The position numbers and the translations under genes were made by a program. Of a DNA stretch of 64,000 nt, positions 47,909 through 59,185 are shown piece after piece. The DNA comes from Fusarium oxysporum f. sp. lycopersici 4287 (taxonomy: Eukaryota > Ascomycota > Sordariomycetes > Hypocreales > Nectriaceae): assembly GCF_000149955.1 (NCBI RefSeq), contig NC_030996.1, positions 947,467-1,011,466 on the forward strand, in the 5' to 3' direction. The notes beneath the pieces were generated by a model. The model saw only the letters and a list, made by a program, of their open reading frames with translations. It was not told the origin of the DNA and searched no databases. How positions within the stretch are numbered: the first letter of the stretch is position 1; every line of letters starts with the position of its first letter.

Positions 47909-50316
47909 ATGATTGACGGTATGGTCAAACCTTCTAAACCTCGTTTAAGAGTGAGGGGGGCAAAGAGGACCACTTCATATGTGACATCACCAGAAGTCCT
48001 CAATGCATCGCAAAGTCAACAGTTACCCAACTCATCAGCGACCTCTCATTATGAGCCTCCAGGTATCCCCAATTGGGGAGAAGCGCCATCTCGTTCCGAA
48101 ATCGACTTGAAGCCTGGGACAGGGCAAGGGTCTATCCATATTTCAGTATTATCTCAGAGAGAAAGCACATCAACGTTTCGGAGTATCTCTGATATGGGTC
48201 ACCGTAAATGGCTTGAGTCATTAGTTTCTTATAGAATGTCTGCAAGTATTTTTGGGGATGTTCAGGATTCGGAGGCACCAATGGTTGACATCGATATCTT
48301 CTCTGTCTGGGAAGCCCTGATGAATGCCTGCAGGAAGCCCGCCATTGATCATACTGGTAAGCAAGAGTTTATACCTCTGGGACAGCTTCTTCGGATTCTA
48401 AGCCCAAGGAATGTTGAAAAGATACTAAATCAAAGTTTCACGGATGAAGCTTTGATAAGCCTTGTCAACGAGGTATATGGAGCTGATGGCGAACCACGAA
48501 GACTTAAGATCATGGCTACACTGATATTGGTGAATGGACTGAGCTTTCTACTAGACTTTGTCAATGCAAAGGTAGAAGATAGTCAGCTTCCAGTTACCGT
48601 CCGGCGACAGGGGCAGCAACCTATTTTATACGATCGTGAGAAGAATGAGATAGAACCTTCAAAAGATTGGACTTGGTCCTATCCCCAAGCCGAATACTTT
48701 ACTATGAAGCAGATGCAATTATGCAGCCTGTTCTGCACTATCGATGAAGAAGGACAGTTCATGGATCATTTTCGCCTCCCTGCAGATTTCGTCCTACCAT
48801 TCGTGGATTCTGAGCCCCCTGAGATTCGGTCTGGAGGATATGGTAAAGTCACAAAGGTCTTCATCGAGCCGTCGCACTTATGGTACCGGGGTAAGTACCC
48901 GAAACCAAAGTGCTTCGCTATCAAGGCTGTTCAGCACAGCTCAATAGACCACCCAAGTGAAGCAGACTCTCTCGCACGACGGTTGGTTATCAAGAAGCTC
49001 GCAGACAGAGAACATCTTCATCAGCTTCTTTTCTCCTTTCGTCGGGCCGACTACTACTATCTCGTTTTCGAATGGGCTGATGGCGATCTGACTGATCTAT
49101 GGAAAACAATGCCAAGCTTATACCGCCCCGATATCTACGAAGACGCGCGTTGGTTCTTCCGCCAATGCGCCGGTATTGTGCGGAGCCTGGGTAGTCTTCA
49201 CGAGCAGCGCTCGTCCTACACTGCTAGCACTATGGAGGAAATAGTTCACGTTGCATTGGCAGGAAAGTACGGACGGCACAGCGATATAAAGCCGCAAAAT
49301 TTGCTTTGGTTTGGTGATTATCAAGGGGATAAGAAAGATCATCTAGTCATCGCCGATCTTGGTCTTACCCAGTTCAACACGTCACAGTCCAAGTCCCATG
49401 CGTCGTGGGCTGGTATTAAAGGTTATACGCAAACCTACAAAGCACCTGAGAGTGAAGTAAGCCGTGAGGTTGGCGCCAGATACGATATTTGGTCCCTTGG
49501 CTGCGTGTTTCTGGAGCATGCGTCTGTGTTTCTGATGCGAGATGATAGCTCTGTCAAGGCCTTCTCAGACAGCAGACTAGAGGAGGATCGTCATCGGAAC
49601 AGAAAAGGGAATTATCATAGCGACACTTTCTACAATGTGATCACAGAGGAGAATTCTACAGACGCGTACACACCGATTGGAAGCAGTGTCATCCGGGGGG
49701 AGGTCAAAGAAGCAGTTATGAAAGTAAGAATCATATCAGAATCAATCCTACATCATGAGCTAACAACTCATTGTCATAGATGATTCAAGGTCTAAAAGAC
49801 CATAACTTGTGTGCTCCTTCGATGTGTGACTTCTTAGATCTCATCAGTGAAGGGATGCTAGTACCGAATCAGTCTGTTCGATATACTGCCGGTATGGTAT
49901 TGAGAGCTCTTAAAGATATCCAGCTCCGTTGTGAACAGGATCGCCGGTACGCTTGCTCATCAAGACACTTGCCATTGGAGGATCAGTTGGAGTCAATTCC
50001 CGATAGCCACATTCCTTCAAGACAGTCTCAGATCTTGGCAGGTATCTCAGGAGGACAAGACGGAGCCAGGGCCAACTTTGACTCATCTCACATGGAGGCA
50101 AGCGTTGATGCTGCGGGTGCCGACCTGGAAGCAATGAAAATGCTTAATGAGTTGCGTCACATGAGCAACGACATCACCCTATCCCCAGGTAATCTACAGC
50201 TCCAGATGCCCCAGATTCAATTTGATGGGTCTGTAGCAGGGCTTTTGCAAGAATCCAGCCCTATCAGCGATTTGATCCATAAACTTGAGTCATTCTCCAT
50301 CAGAGAAAAGACTTGA
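47909..50316 (+). CDS. Protein kinase-like protein related to the kinase-HET gene
   Basis: Two exons (47909-49723, 49780-50316) give 783 aa; ATG 47921 is an alternative start. A disordered N-terminus of about 100 aa precedes a domain matching the one in the gene at 42839: EFIPLGQLLRILSPRNVEKIL, RRLKIMATLILVNG, then FTMKQ and ADFVLPFVD. The kinase domain follows: glycine loop IRSGGYGKVTKV, lysine in CFAIKAV, HSDIKPQNLLWFGD as catalytic loop (Ser in place of the usual Arg), IADLGLTQF for DFG, and KAPESEVSREV with DIWSLGCVFLEH. The C-terminal 180 aa are polar without a known domain. The gene is in tandem with the kinase-HET gene, 1.15 kb apart, so a joint role is plausible. Substrates are unknown. 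Confidence 0.82.
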
Positions 50317-50843
50317 CAGGTGTTATGCATCCTGATGGTTATACCTTAGACTGTACAGCTTGAATAGACTTGATACCCATTCTTTTCACAGGTGTGGACC
50401 TAAAATATCATCAATCTTTTCGAATCGACTAGGGTTAAGATTTCCAAAGGCGTCGATTAGTGATGGTGGTGGTTTCCTTCAAAGAGGGGCATCATAACGG
50501 TGTTTTGTGATGCAGCTGAAATACATCACTAACCGGGTCCTGGAATATTGTAAGAGGTTTACATAGGTTCTCCTCGTAGTTAGCTTTATGAACTGTCCCA
50601 GCTGACAAACCTCAAGGCACTGAATACAGCTAAGTCTACCAATAATGCAGGGGTATTTGCATCAGTAGCGCAATTACCAGCTGGCACAGACATGTCACGT
50701 TGCTCATGTCAGTGCTTGACACCTAATCAGGACGCAAAAGGTATAAATATTCCAAGAAGCTGCCCGAAACATGCTGAAGTGTCAAAATAATTCTTATCTT
50801 TTACTTTTTTATCGCTTCCTCTTGATCATTCCAAACTCTCAGC
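50317..50843. other. Intergenic; TATA box before the PI-PLC relic
   Basis: A TATAAATA box occurs near 50741-50750, about 100 bases before the relic's ATG, followed by a T/C-rich leader. So the relic once had, or still has, a promoter. Confidence 0.45.
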
Positions 50844-51212
50844 ATGAATCTGAATCTACACGACCCCAGGTAATGGATGAAAGACCTTCCAAGCGACATG
50901 AGTGTCACTCAAATCTCAATACCAGGAACTCATAATAGTCATGCTATTAAATCCAACATTGTGGTAGAGCGAAACGCCAACATGAACTTTGCCTCCTATG
51001 CGTTATACAATCCTGGGATCGTTGTAATGTATTCTGAAGTTTATACTGCAATAGCAACATGCCAAAGATTTTCGATGTGGGATCAACCTCTTGTTTCATT
51101 CCTGACTAGAAAGTATAGGTTGCGGAAGAAGGGTAGATATGGGGTAGTTGTTACTGACTTCTGCAATCAGATTATCGCCTCACTCTTCTATGAGCTGAAC
51201 TTTGGCCATTGA
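50844..51212 (+). pseudogene. Relic of a PI-PLC X-domain-like protein
   Basis: ATG 50844 opens MNLNLHDPR, then TAA at 50871-50873, and the same frame continues WMKDLPSDMSVTQISIPGTHNSHA, the typical start of a fungal PI-PLC X-domain-like protein (the family usually has GTHDS). The frame then passes ATCQRFSMWDQPL, like the family's CQ...DQL segment, and jumps to KKGRYGVVVTDFCNQIIASLFYELNF, which resembles the family's C-terminus. The catalytic middle of the domain is therefore largely missing. At about 120 residues it is far shorter than the usual 300 or more. The in-frame stop plus internal loss make it non-functional. Confidence 0.55.
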
Positions 51213-51465
51213 TTTCTATACTACTCCGCCTGTTCTGTTTCGAATTACTGGGGATGTTCATTGAGCAAGAGAGCTCCCCATAATGGCCAAATACATGGCA
51301 CCATCAGTAGTATTCTTTGCAGTTGAGACCTGTGGCTGAGAGCTTATAATCGCAACACAGAACTTAACTTCAATATCCATAGTCTAATACGATTCTATTG
51401 CCCTTTTATCTCTATAGCCCTTTCTATTCTATTATATTCATCACTTCTGAACCTCATTCGTGCTT
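51213..51465. other. Intergenic 3' flanks
   Basis: Short T-rich convergent 3' region, nothing else seen. Confidence 0.4.
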
Positions 51466-53239
51466 TCAGACCTCGCCACGCTTATCGCTGACGTCCTCGA
51501 GGTTCTCGGATTGGCTCACTTCACCCTTGACATCAGATCTGAACTGTTGCTCCTCCTGTTTTAGTTGCTCTTTGAGGATTTTGTCTGCCTTCCAGATTGG
51601 CTTGATCTTGAAAAGTCTGTAAACTTGCTCCAACGGAATTCCACTTGTCTCGGGAATGAGGAAGAAGGCGAAGATGAAGGCGAAGAAGGACAGAGTCGCA
51701 AAGAACATATAGACACCGTATCCCATTGCAGCAAACATCTGTTCGGTGAATCGCGATACGAGGAAGTTGAACAACCAGTTGCTGGCGGTCGTGCAGGCTT
51801 GGGCAAGGGATCGGAAACTGGGATCGAAGAATTCCTTGACACTAATTAGATGATGGAAAATAGTTGGGAATGCAAGACTTACAGAGTTGATGACCCAGGG
51901 TGTACCATTCCATGTGGGGGTATAGACGGCGGTCCAGAGGTAAAAGAACACGATAGCGGCAATACCACTGCCAGTCAAATGATCTTGGGGGTTCTTGGTA
52001 GGGTCGACGACATAGATGTATGCGCCCAACACCCACATGCAGATGGAACCGGTGATACCACCAATAAGCAAAAGCTTTCTTCGACCAAGTTGATCAACAA
52101 GGAAGAGAAGCCAGACAAAGGTCATCACAGCCTTGACGACACCAAAGATGCCTGTCATTACGTTGACAGTATCATGCTGAACTCCAATGCTCTGTGAAAG
52201 GTTAGATTGGTACTAGTACAAAACGCGACCATGGTTGTAAACTTACGGAGAACACAGTTGGGGAGTAGTAGTTGATGGCGTTGATTCCAGAGCCGTTCTG
52301 CCAGAAAAACAGCATGCATCCCAGGAAGAGGCGCCACATCATGTTTGGTCGATCCTTGAGAGCCTGGAAAGGCTTCCAAAGTCCAATACCAACAGTCGAC
52401 TTCTGGATCTCGTGAGCGTGATCAATGGCTGATACCTCTTCGGTGATGTAGAGATCAGTCGGTGGGAGCTGTCGAATCCAGCAAAGATTCTCCATAGCCT
52501 GCGTTCTGCGGTCTTTGAGGAACAGCCATCGAGGAGACTCGCGAAGCCAGAGTGTTCCAAGGAAGAGAAGGCCCGACGGGATGATCTGGACGGCAAAGGG
52601 AACAATCCATTGTTGGTGGCTTTCGGGCATGTGCTTCTGGACACCATACTATCCAAAGGTTAACAAGCGCGCAATATGGAACGGGATGAAGGCTTGACTC
52701 ACGTTGATCCAGAATCCAACCAAACCACCAATCTGCCAGCCAAGCTCGTACAGACCGACCAGACGACCTCGAATAGCAGGAGGCGCCAGCTCAGAAATGT
52801 AGATCGGGATGATGTTGCTTGCAAAACCGGTTCCAAGACCTGATAGAACACGACCTGCGTATAGAATTCCCAAGCCAGTGCTAGAGTCGGCACCGCATTG
52901 GAGACCAGCTCCGAGCGTGAAGGTAGCGGAAGCGATGGCAAGACACCATTTGCGGCCAACCCAGTGACTGAGAACGTAAGTGAGAAGAGCACCAAAGAAG
53001 GCGCCAGCAATGAAAAGCGAGACAATGTTCTCACTGATCAAGTTTCGCTCCTCGACAGTCTTCGTGTCGATCCCAAACTCCTTCTTGAACGAATCAAGCG
53101 TGATAGTCGTTCCAATGAAGGCACTTGTATAACCGATCATGTTCGAGCCGCAAGACGCGACAACAGCAAGCACATAAATGCGCCAGTTGTACACCGAAGG
53201 CGGCGTCGGCCTATCTTCAGCAAGAGTGAGGATACCCAT
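51466..53239 (-). CDS. Quinate-permease-like MFS transporter
   Basis: About 535 aa with three or four introns joining in phase. It begins MGILTLAEDRPTPPSVYNWR, close to the remembered start of fungal quinate permeases (QutD/Qa-y), followed by GYTSAFIGTTITLDSFKKEF. Sugar-porter motifs: HWVGRKWCLA, GRVLSGLGTGFASNIIPIYISELAPPAIRGRLVG, RESPRWLFLKDRR, NGSGINAINYYSP and PETSGIPLEQVYRLF. The long soluble acidic C-terminus (KQEEQQFRSDVKGEVSQSEN...) also fits. It likely imports quinate or a related cyclohexane acid or sugar acid. The start is 53239 because the open frame upstream to 53404 adds an unusual 55 residues with no helix. No other quinate-pathway gene is in the window. Confidence 0.85.
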
Positions 53240-54801
53240 GGTTACAAGATCAGTATGTCCGTGAGTTATTCGAGCAGAGGAGCTGTCGAGATAACGAACT
53301 GACTCCAGATCAAGAGCTTTATAGGAATCAGCGGGATCCGGGGCCCCAACTTTGAAGTGGTGAGTCTTTGTTCTTCCCCATCCTGACAAAGTTTTCTTCT
53401 CCATGCGCTACGTTACAAAAATGCCCACATTGCTCTGGGGCGCTGGAGTCGATGGAGCAAATGAGTCGGGCCGGACGAGCGTTTTCCCCGTATGGGGCAA
53501 CGAGATGGGATTGTCGTCGGTGTGCTTCCGCTATCTGATCAATTCATTCACGTAATTTCGATTGAGCTTAATGAGCTTAAATGATTGGTAAAATCGGCAA
53601 ATTGAGTCGTCGACGAATCTGTTCCTGAGTCGCGTTGACGCCTCTTACGGAAGGGCGGCTTAACGCCTCTTGGCTTCCAAGCCATTTGAGCCTCATATTG
53701 AGCCTCAACATCCACTATCATCGCCAAGGACAAGCCATTTACCGCTGTAGAACCAGTAAAGCCCTCTGGAAAAAGCCTAGAAAGGGACCTCGACCTCGCG
53801 TAACCCCCACTATCTCCGTTCAATACCCAGACCCCGGACCATCCGGAGATCAGCGCGGAGAAAAAATCTCCAGGCGTCTCTGAGCCTCCGGCAAAACCTT
53901 TACCCCACAAGGTATGAGTCTTTTCTTCGCCAGAGGGATAAAAGCTTCGATGGGCCACGTCAAAGCTCGAGGGTGACACCAAAATCGGGTACCGGCACGT
54001 CTAGCTGATCAATGAAAGCGTTATCAATGGCATCTGAGAGGACCCTTGACGTCAGTTGCGTTGGGGGAGTTATGCGTGACCCCAATTTCCCCGAATTCAG
54101 TGGTTGAACCTTGATCCGGGGCCTCCATGGGGGAATAAACATGGAGATTAGCTATGCATAGACTAACAAACCCAAGGAGAAGACTTTATCAGTAGACAAA
54201 GGATCCAAATGCCGAAGGAAACTTCCCAACGCGCATGATTGAGCACGATTGATTACCCACTAAAAGAACCAATGAATTGACCGCCGTCATCGGAAGCATC
54301 TTGAAAATGTTTGCTGTGAGATGCGTGTCCGCCAAACCAGAAAGAGAAACAGGCAATACTTTCAGAAAACTGCTGCATATATGATTATTTGAGATGACGA
54401 AAGTGTGGGGATTATATTTTAATTTACAGACTTGGATATCTCAATCAATGTCTGGCTGTTTGCGCAGAACCAGGATTGTCATACAGAAGTCAGTTGCCAT
54501 ATTCTGCTCTCCAAACAAAGCACATAACACGCTGGGTGCTTCTGTACAGTTGCATAAAAGAGAAGAGAACTATCAGGAAATTAAGGCGATCCGCATAAAA
54601 TAGCAAACCTCTTTGTCTTTCCAGCACTGCGGCCTTATCGACATGATTCGGACAACTACCCTAGAACGAGGAGGCGGAGCGTGAGGGCCTGGTGGATACG
54701 CGTAAAGTACGCGATTAGGCAGGTCCTGAATTGTTGGGACATCGTCAGCTCAACCAACAGCTTTTGCAACAACTCATGACTCTCCAACAATCTCAGTCGC
54801 C
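53240..54801. other. Divergent intergenic region, no gene recognised
   Basis: 1.56 kb. A CCCC-GTAT-GGGG inverted repeat lies at 53486-53497, about 250 bases upstream of the quinate-permease-like gene. The minus frame 53548-53982 has repetitive Ser/Gly/Arg composition and no family. ATG-rich frames near 54394 are short. Confidence 0.45.
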
Positions 54802-57408
54802 ATGGCTGACAAACGTCCTTTCAGAGTTGTGATTGTTGGCGCGAGCGTTGCTGGGCTTAGCCTGGCAAACATGCTCCAGGCCAATGCCATCGACTTTCTG
54901 GTGCTGGAGGCTTATCCCACCGTAGCGCCTCAGGTCGGGGCTAGCATCGGGCTACTGCCTCATGGAAATCGTATCCTAGACCAGCTCGGCTTATACGAAA
55001 AAGTCATGGAAATTGCGCCTCCTATACAGATTTTCAACTTCCGAGACACCAACGGCCAAATTCTAGCCCGCCATCCAGAGATGGACGAGCGGCTTGTCGA
55101 GAGGTCAGTATGTTTACGTATCTTAAGCCTCCTTCGACTGACCCTACTGTTGAAGGCATGGATACCCAATGGTCTTCCTCGACAGAAAGATGCTTCTTAA
55201 AGTGCTCTACGACAACATAAAGGACAAGTCAAAAATCTTGACAAACAAGCGAGTTGTCCGGACTGAGTTGGTCAATGGCGGGGTTCATGCAGTCACATCA
55301 GACGGAACGATTATTGCTGGTGATATCCTTGTTGGAGCGGACGGCGTGCACAGTACAGTACGCTCTGAGATGTGGAGGCTAGCTGGCAGGCTTTCACCAG
55401 GCCTCTTTGACCCAAACGAGCACGAGGGTGAGTCAAGATACGATCAAAACATATGAACACACTGGCTGACGGATACAGCACCTCCCTGTGAAAACAGCTG
55501 CATCTTCGGTATCTCTAATTTATGTCCTGGTATCAACCCAGGCGATCTACATTGCGTATTCAGGAACAGCTCTTCGTATCTCGTTACTGGAGGCCCCCAA
55601 GGGCGAGTCTACTGGTTTCGATTCCAAAAGCTCCCGGAAAAGGTTCACGGCTCAGCTATTCCACGTTATACCGAGAAGGATCTCCAAAAGTCGCTGTCCG
55701 GAGCTGCTGACGACAACATATTGCCTAATCTGAAGTTTTCAACACTTATTGAAAACAAAGTGAGTGCTGTCATGACTCCACTCGTGGAGTATGTCTACAA
55801 GCAGTGGCACTTTGACAGAATCATCACTCTGGGCGACTCAGCGCACAAGGTAGGTCCCAGAGAATACACGATATGCACCCATCTGACGCATATAACAGTT
55901 TCATCCAGTGGGCGGCCAAGGGGGCAATGCTGCCGTTGAGAGCGTGGCCTTACTGACAAACAACCTTGTGAAAGCACTCAAACGGAGCCGTTCAGGACGT
56001 CTAACCACCGTCCAAGTCGAGTCCATGTTTGCAGATGTCCAGTCTCGCCGAAAACCCAGGTTGGAACTCAACCATCGTTATTCTCATAACCGTGCGAACA
56101 CAGAAGCACTTGATACGCCTCTGAAAAAGCTTATGGCGATCCACCTGCTTCCGCTGGTAGATGAGCAAGTCGTAACTCTTGGCTACTGCTCTCAACATCC
56201 CGGTGGAGAAATGCTGGATATGTTACCAGTGGAACACCATGAGAACTTAATACCATACAAACAGGAACTGCTTTGCGAGCCAATGTCAAGAGGCAGTATA
56301 CAATGGGTATTGATGATGACCTATATGATTTTCGCGGTTGTTGCAGTCTCTGCAGGCAAATATGGTACTGCAACCGATGGATTTGCCTCGGATAACTCCT
56401 CCCACGATATTATTGGCGACCGATCAGCTTTGTATGAATTTACTCTCTCTTGGACGGCCATGGCTTGGATGTCGTATCTTAAGCCTCTAAAGCTCTACGC
56501 ATTTGGCCATTTAATCCAGCCGGTCGCCATCATCATGATTGAAGGCTATAGAGGAAGAAACAAACTCACGCCTCTTGGACTGTAAGACATCTTTATTTGG
56601 GCAAGCAGCGTGGATACTGATCGTGTTTAGGCCTGTCTTATGGCTCATGCTGATTCAATACGCCGGAATCGGAGTCGCCATGCCGTTATACTACCTCATC
56701 TACACCTTGATATCTGATGTCGAATCATATTGGTGGCCTCTTAGAAGATTCGTTCCTCTACGACACGCCAGGCATATTTTCACCACGTTCGTGATAGCAG
56801 AAGCAATTCATACCGGCCCTGTCCTGACAGACACGTGTCTCCCCCAGTGGATGGAAGCCACCAAGTCATTTTGGCCCTTGCTGGTTCCCGTATTAGTCAC
56901 AATATTCGGATCATTTGGCAGCTATCAAACTGCACTGGGTCCAAACAAAGCACTAAAAGCCGAACTCAAACTGTTGGGCAGTATATACCTGGCTGCTGGA
57001 CTTTTCGGCGCTTTGTGGCATTTTTTTGCCATCACGCAAGCCGTTCGCAACGTTGACCCCAATACTTTACTCAACTTCGGTAGACCGGCTATATTCGAGG
57101 GACCACCCCATATACAAGCAACACAACAGACTGGGCTATTTGTATACTTCCTAGCCTCGTATGTGTGGGCGGTCCAAGCTATCTGGGATTTGAATAGAGT
57201 CGGCCGAGCCAAGATACACGTGTTCGCTGCAGCACTCTGGATCTTGCTGGCGTTTGTGAGTTTTGGACCCGGTGCTAGCGTTGCTGGTGTCTGGTACATA
57301 CGAGAACATGCTATGTCACAGACAAGCTTCCAGCGAAAACAAAGGTTCGAAAAATCTCAGTTCCATGATGGCGACGCCGTCAAGACTGGGGCGTCAACTT
57401 CTGGTTGA
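54802..57408 (+). CDS. FAD monooxygenase fused to a polytopic membrane domain
   Basis: Five exons (54802-55103, 55156-55427, 55479-55849, 55899-56581, 56631-57408) sum to 801 codons plus stop. The first 430 or so residues are a group A flavin monooxygenase: FRVVIVGASVAGLSLANMLQ near residue 8, DILVGADGVHSTVRSEM near 170 and ITLGDSAHKFHPVGGQGGNAAVES near 310, the PaxM-like epoxidase/hydroxylase group of meroterpenoid and indole-terpene pathways. The remaining 370 residues are a membrane region with about seven helices (WVLMMTYMIFAVVAVSAG, LMLIQYAGIGVAMPLYYL, LLGSIYLAAGLFGALWHF, IHVFAAALWILLAFVSFGPG). Such fusions occur in fungal terpenoid clusters, but there is no prenyltransferase beside it. 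An MFS transporter follows 198 bp downstream on the same strand. Confidence 0.85.
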
Positions 57409-57418
57409 GACCTACGCT

Positions 57419-57460
57419 ATCTGATAAGATAAGACCAATCGATAATATGATATCTTATCG
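57419..57460. promoter_or_regulatory. GATA-factor site cluster with an SreA-type match
   Basis: ATCTGATAA at 57419-57427 matches the ATCWGATAA consensus of the fungal iron regulator SreA. A further AGATAAG, a CGATAA and a reversed TATCTTATC follow within 40 bases. The cluster lies between the monooxygenase stop and the transporter start, so it may control the transporter. AreA-type nitrogen control is equally possible. Confidence 0.4.
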
Positions 57461-57605
57461 CACGTGCCTGGTATGCCGACAAGGTTGATATCGGTCTGTC
57501 ATCGAACTGTCCACCGTGATAAAACCTCAGCCGGTATCTCAGTTCGCAAAATATCAACGATGAGCTCAAGATAATAATAAACTCAATTTCTATCAATCAT
57601 AGAAC

Positions 57606-59185
57606 ATGGAAGAGCACACGCGTCAGCCCAGTCCTCTGCCGGCGCGGCCTGGGTCTCGCAAACGCGTCGCGCCAATAATCTCCGTGCTAACCCTATGCCT
57701 CTTTGTCAACCTGTCAATGAGCCTCTATCAACTCCCCTCAAATCGATTGATCGAGAGGCGTCTTTGCGTAGACTACTACCGCCAGAATGATCCGTCGCAG
57801 ATCCAGCCCGGTGGCAGCGTTGACGAGAAGCTATGCAAGATTCGCGAGATAGAAAAAGACCTGGGTCGGATTCAGGGCGTGATGGAGACGCTCTGGGTTG
57901 CCGGAGGTAAGTATCCTTTACCCGATAGCATTTATCCTACTGATACGAGGAAGACTTTGTCATGACTATTCCCCTCAGCTTTCTGGCTGAGAAATGGGGA
58001 CGCCGGACGATCCTCAAACTAAACCTTCTGTCGCGTTCTTTTATGCTGCTATGGGCTATCATAGTTGGATCTTTCGATACTCTGCTCCCAACCAAGGCTA
58101 TCATGGCCGGCCCGGTGTTGTCAGTCCTTGGTGGAGATTGCGTCTTCAACTCTCTTACCTACGGCCTTGTCTCGAATTTAACAGACGACCATTTTCAACG
58201 AGCCATTTACTTCGGATACATGAGCTCAGTGTCTTATGTCGTGGCCTTACTTGGGCCTGCACTAGCTTCATCTACCATGACTCTATCGCTATGGCTACCG
58301 TTCTGGCTCGGCATAGTCCTGCTCTCATTGGCTGTCCCTACCATACAGATGCTACCTACGCAGGGAAATACGGACAAAGGAACCGATGGTGATGACGAGA
58401 GCCAACATGAGCCTCTCCTCTCATCCCCTCGTATTAAAGCTCAATCCCACCACGAGCCACTACTTCAGTCTGTGATTGGCCGGCTCCAGACGATCAAGAC
58501 CATCATCGTCAGCCAGCCAAAGAATTTTAGCTCGTTGTTGTTTAGCTTCATGCTCACATCCCTCGCGAGCTCAGATACAAAGCTTCTTGTTCAGTATATA
58601 TCCGCACGCTACAAGTGGACATTTGCGTCCGCTGGATATCTATTATCTGGAAAAGCAATCGTGAACTTCACGTTACTCACCATCGTTATTCCCAAGCTTT
58701 TGCGATCTGCACGCCAGGTGCGACAAGAAGACGCAGCTGAGGCAGCGGATAAGTCAAATATCCGGAACGCTATGTACTGCCTTGTTGCATCCGTGTTTGG
58801 CGCCTTGGGCATCGCCATTGCGAGCGAGATTTGGATGTTAATCCCCTCCATGTTTGTCTACGCTCTTGGTTCTGCCCTTCCTATCTTCACTCTATCACTT
58901 CTCAAATCTCCTGTCATATCGCCGCCTCATATTTCCGACTCGTCCGATCCCGAACCTCACATCTTCTCTATTGTCATGCTGGTAAAGACTGTTGGTTCGC
59001 TTTTAGGGGCGCCTTTGATGGCAGCGCTCTGGGTCCGCGGTCTTGGGATTGGTGGCATGGCTCTCGGTATGCCGTTCTTCGTCAGCCAGGCATGTTATGC
59101 TGTGGCCATTTGGGTTTTCGTAAACATAGAGGTAGACCGTGATGTGTTGGCTGCTGCCGAGCGGAGGAGACGCAACCGGGACTAG
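57606..59185 (+). CDS. MFS transporter (multidrug/effux-type, 510 aa)
   Basis: Two exons (57606-57906, 57954-59185) give 510 aa. The soluble N-terminus ends before helix 1 (ISVLTLCLFVNLSMSLYQLP). A Cys-containing loop with CVDYYRQNDPSQIQPGGSVDEKLC follows, then FLAEKWGRRTILKL, the conserved loop 2-3 motif. A long acidic central loop (KGTDGDDESQHEPLLSS) separates two six-helix halves, ending in a basic tail (ERRRRNRD). The extracellular loop before the first GRR motif is typical of a fungal MFS group distinct from sugar porters. Substrate is unknown; by proximity it may export a product of the upstream monooxygenase. The intron at 57907-57953 fits GTAAGT and phase 1. Confidence 0.85.

Noticed and set aside
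53240..53404. Longer start for the quinate-permease-like gene
   Set aside because: Family members begin at the MGILTL-type start; the extra 55 residues look like leader sequence.
53548..53982. 144-residue frame on the minus strand
   Set aside because: No domain, skewed Ser/Gly/Arg composition, no splice or promoter support.
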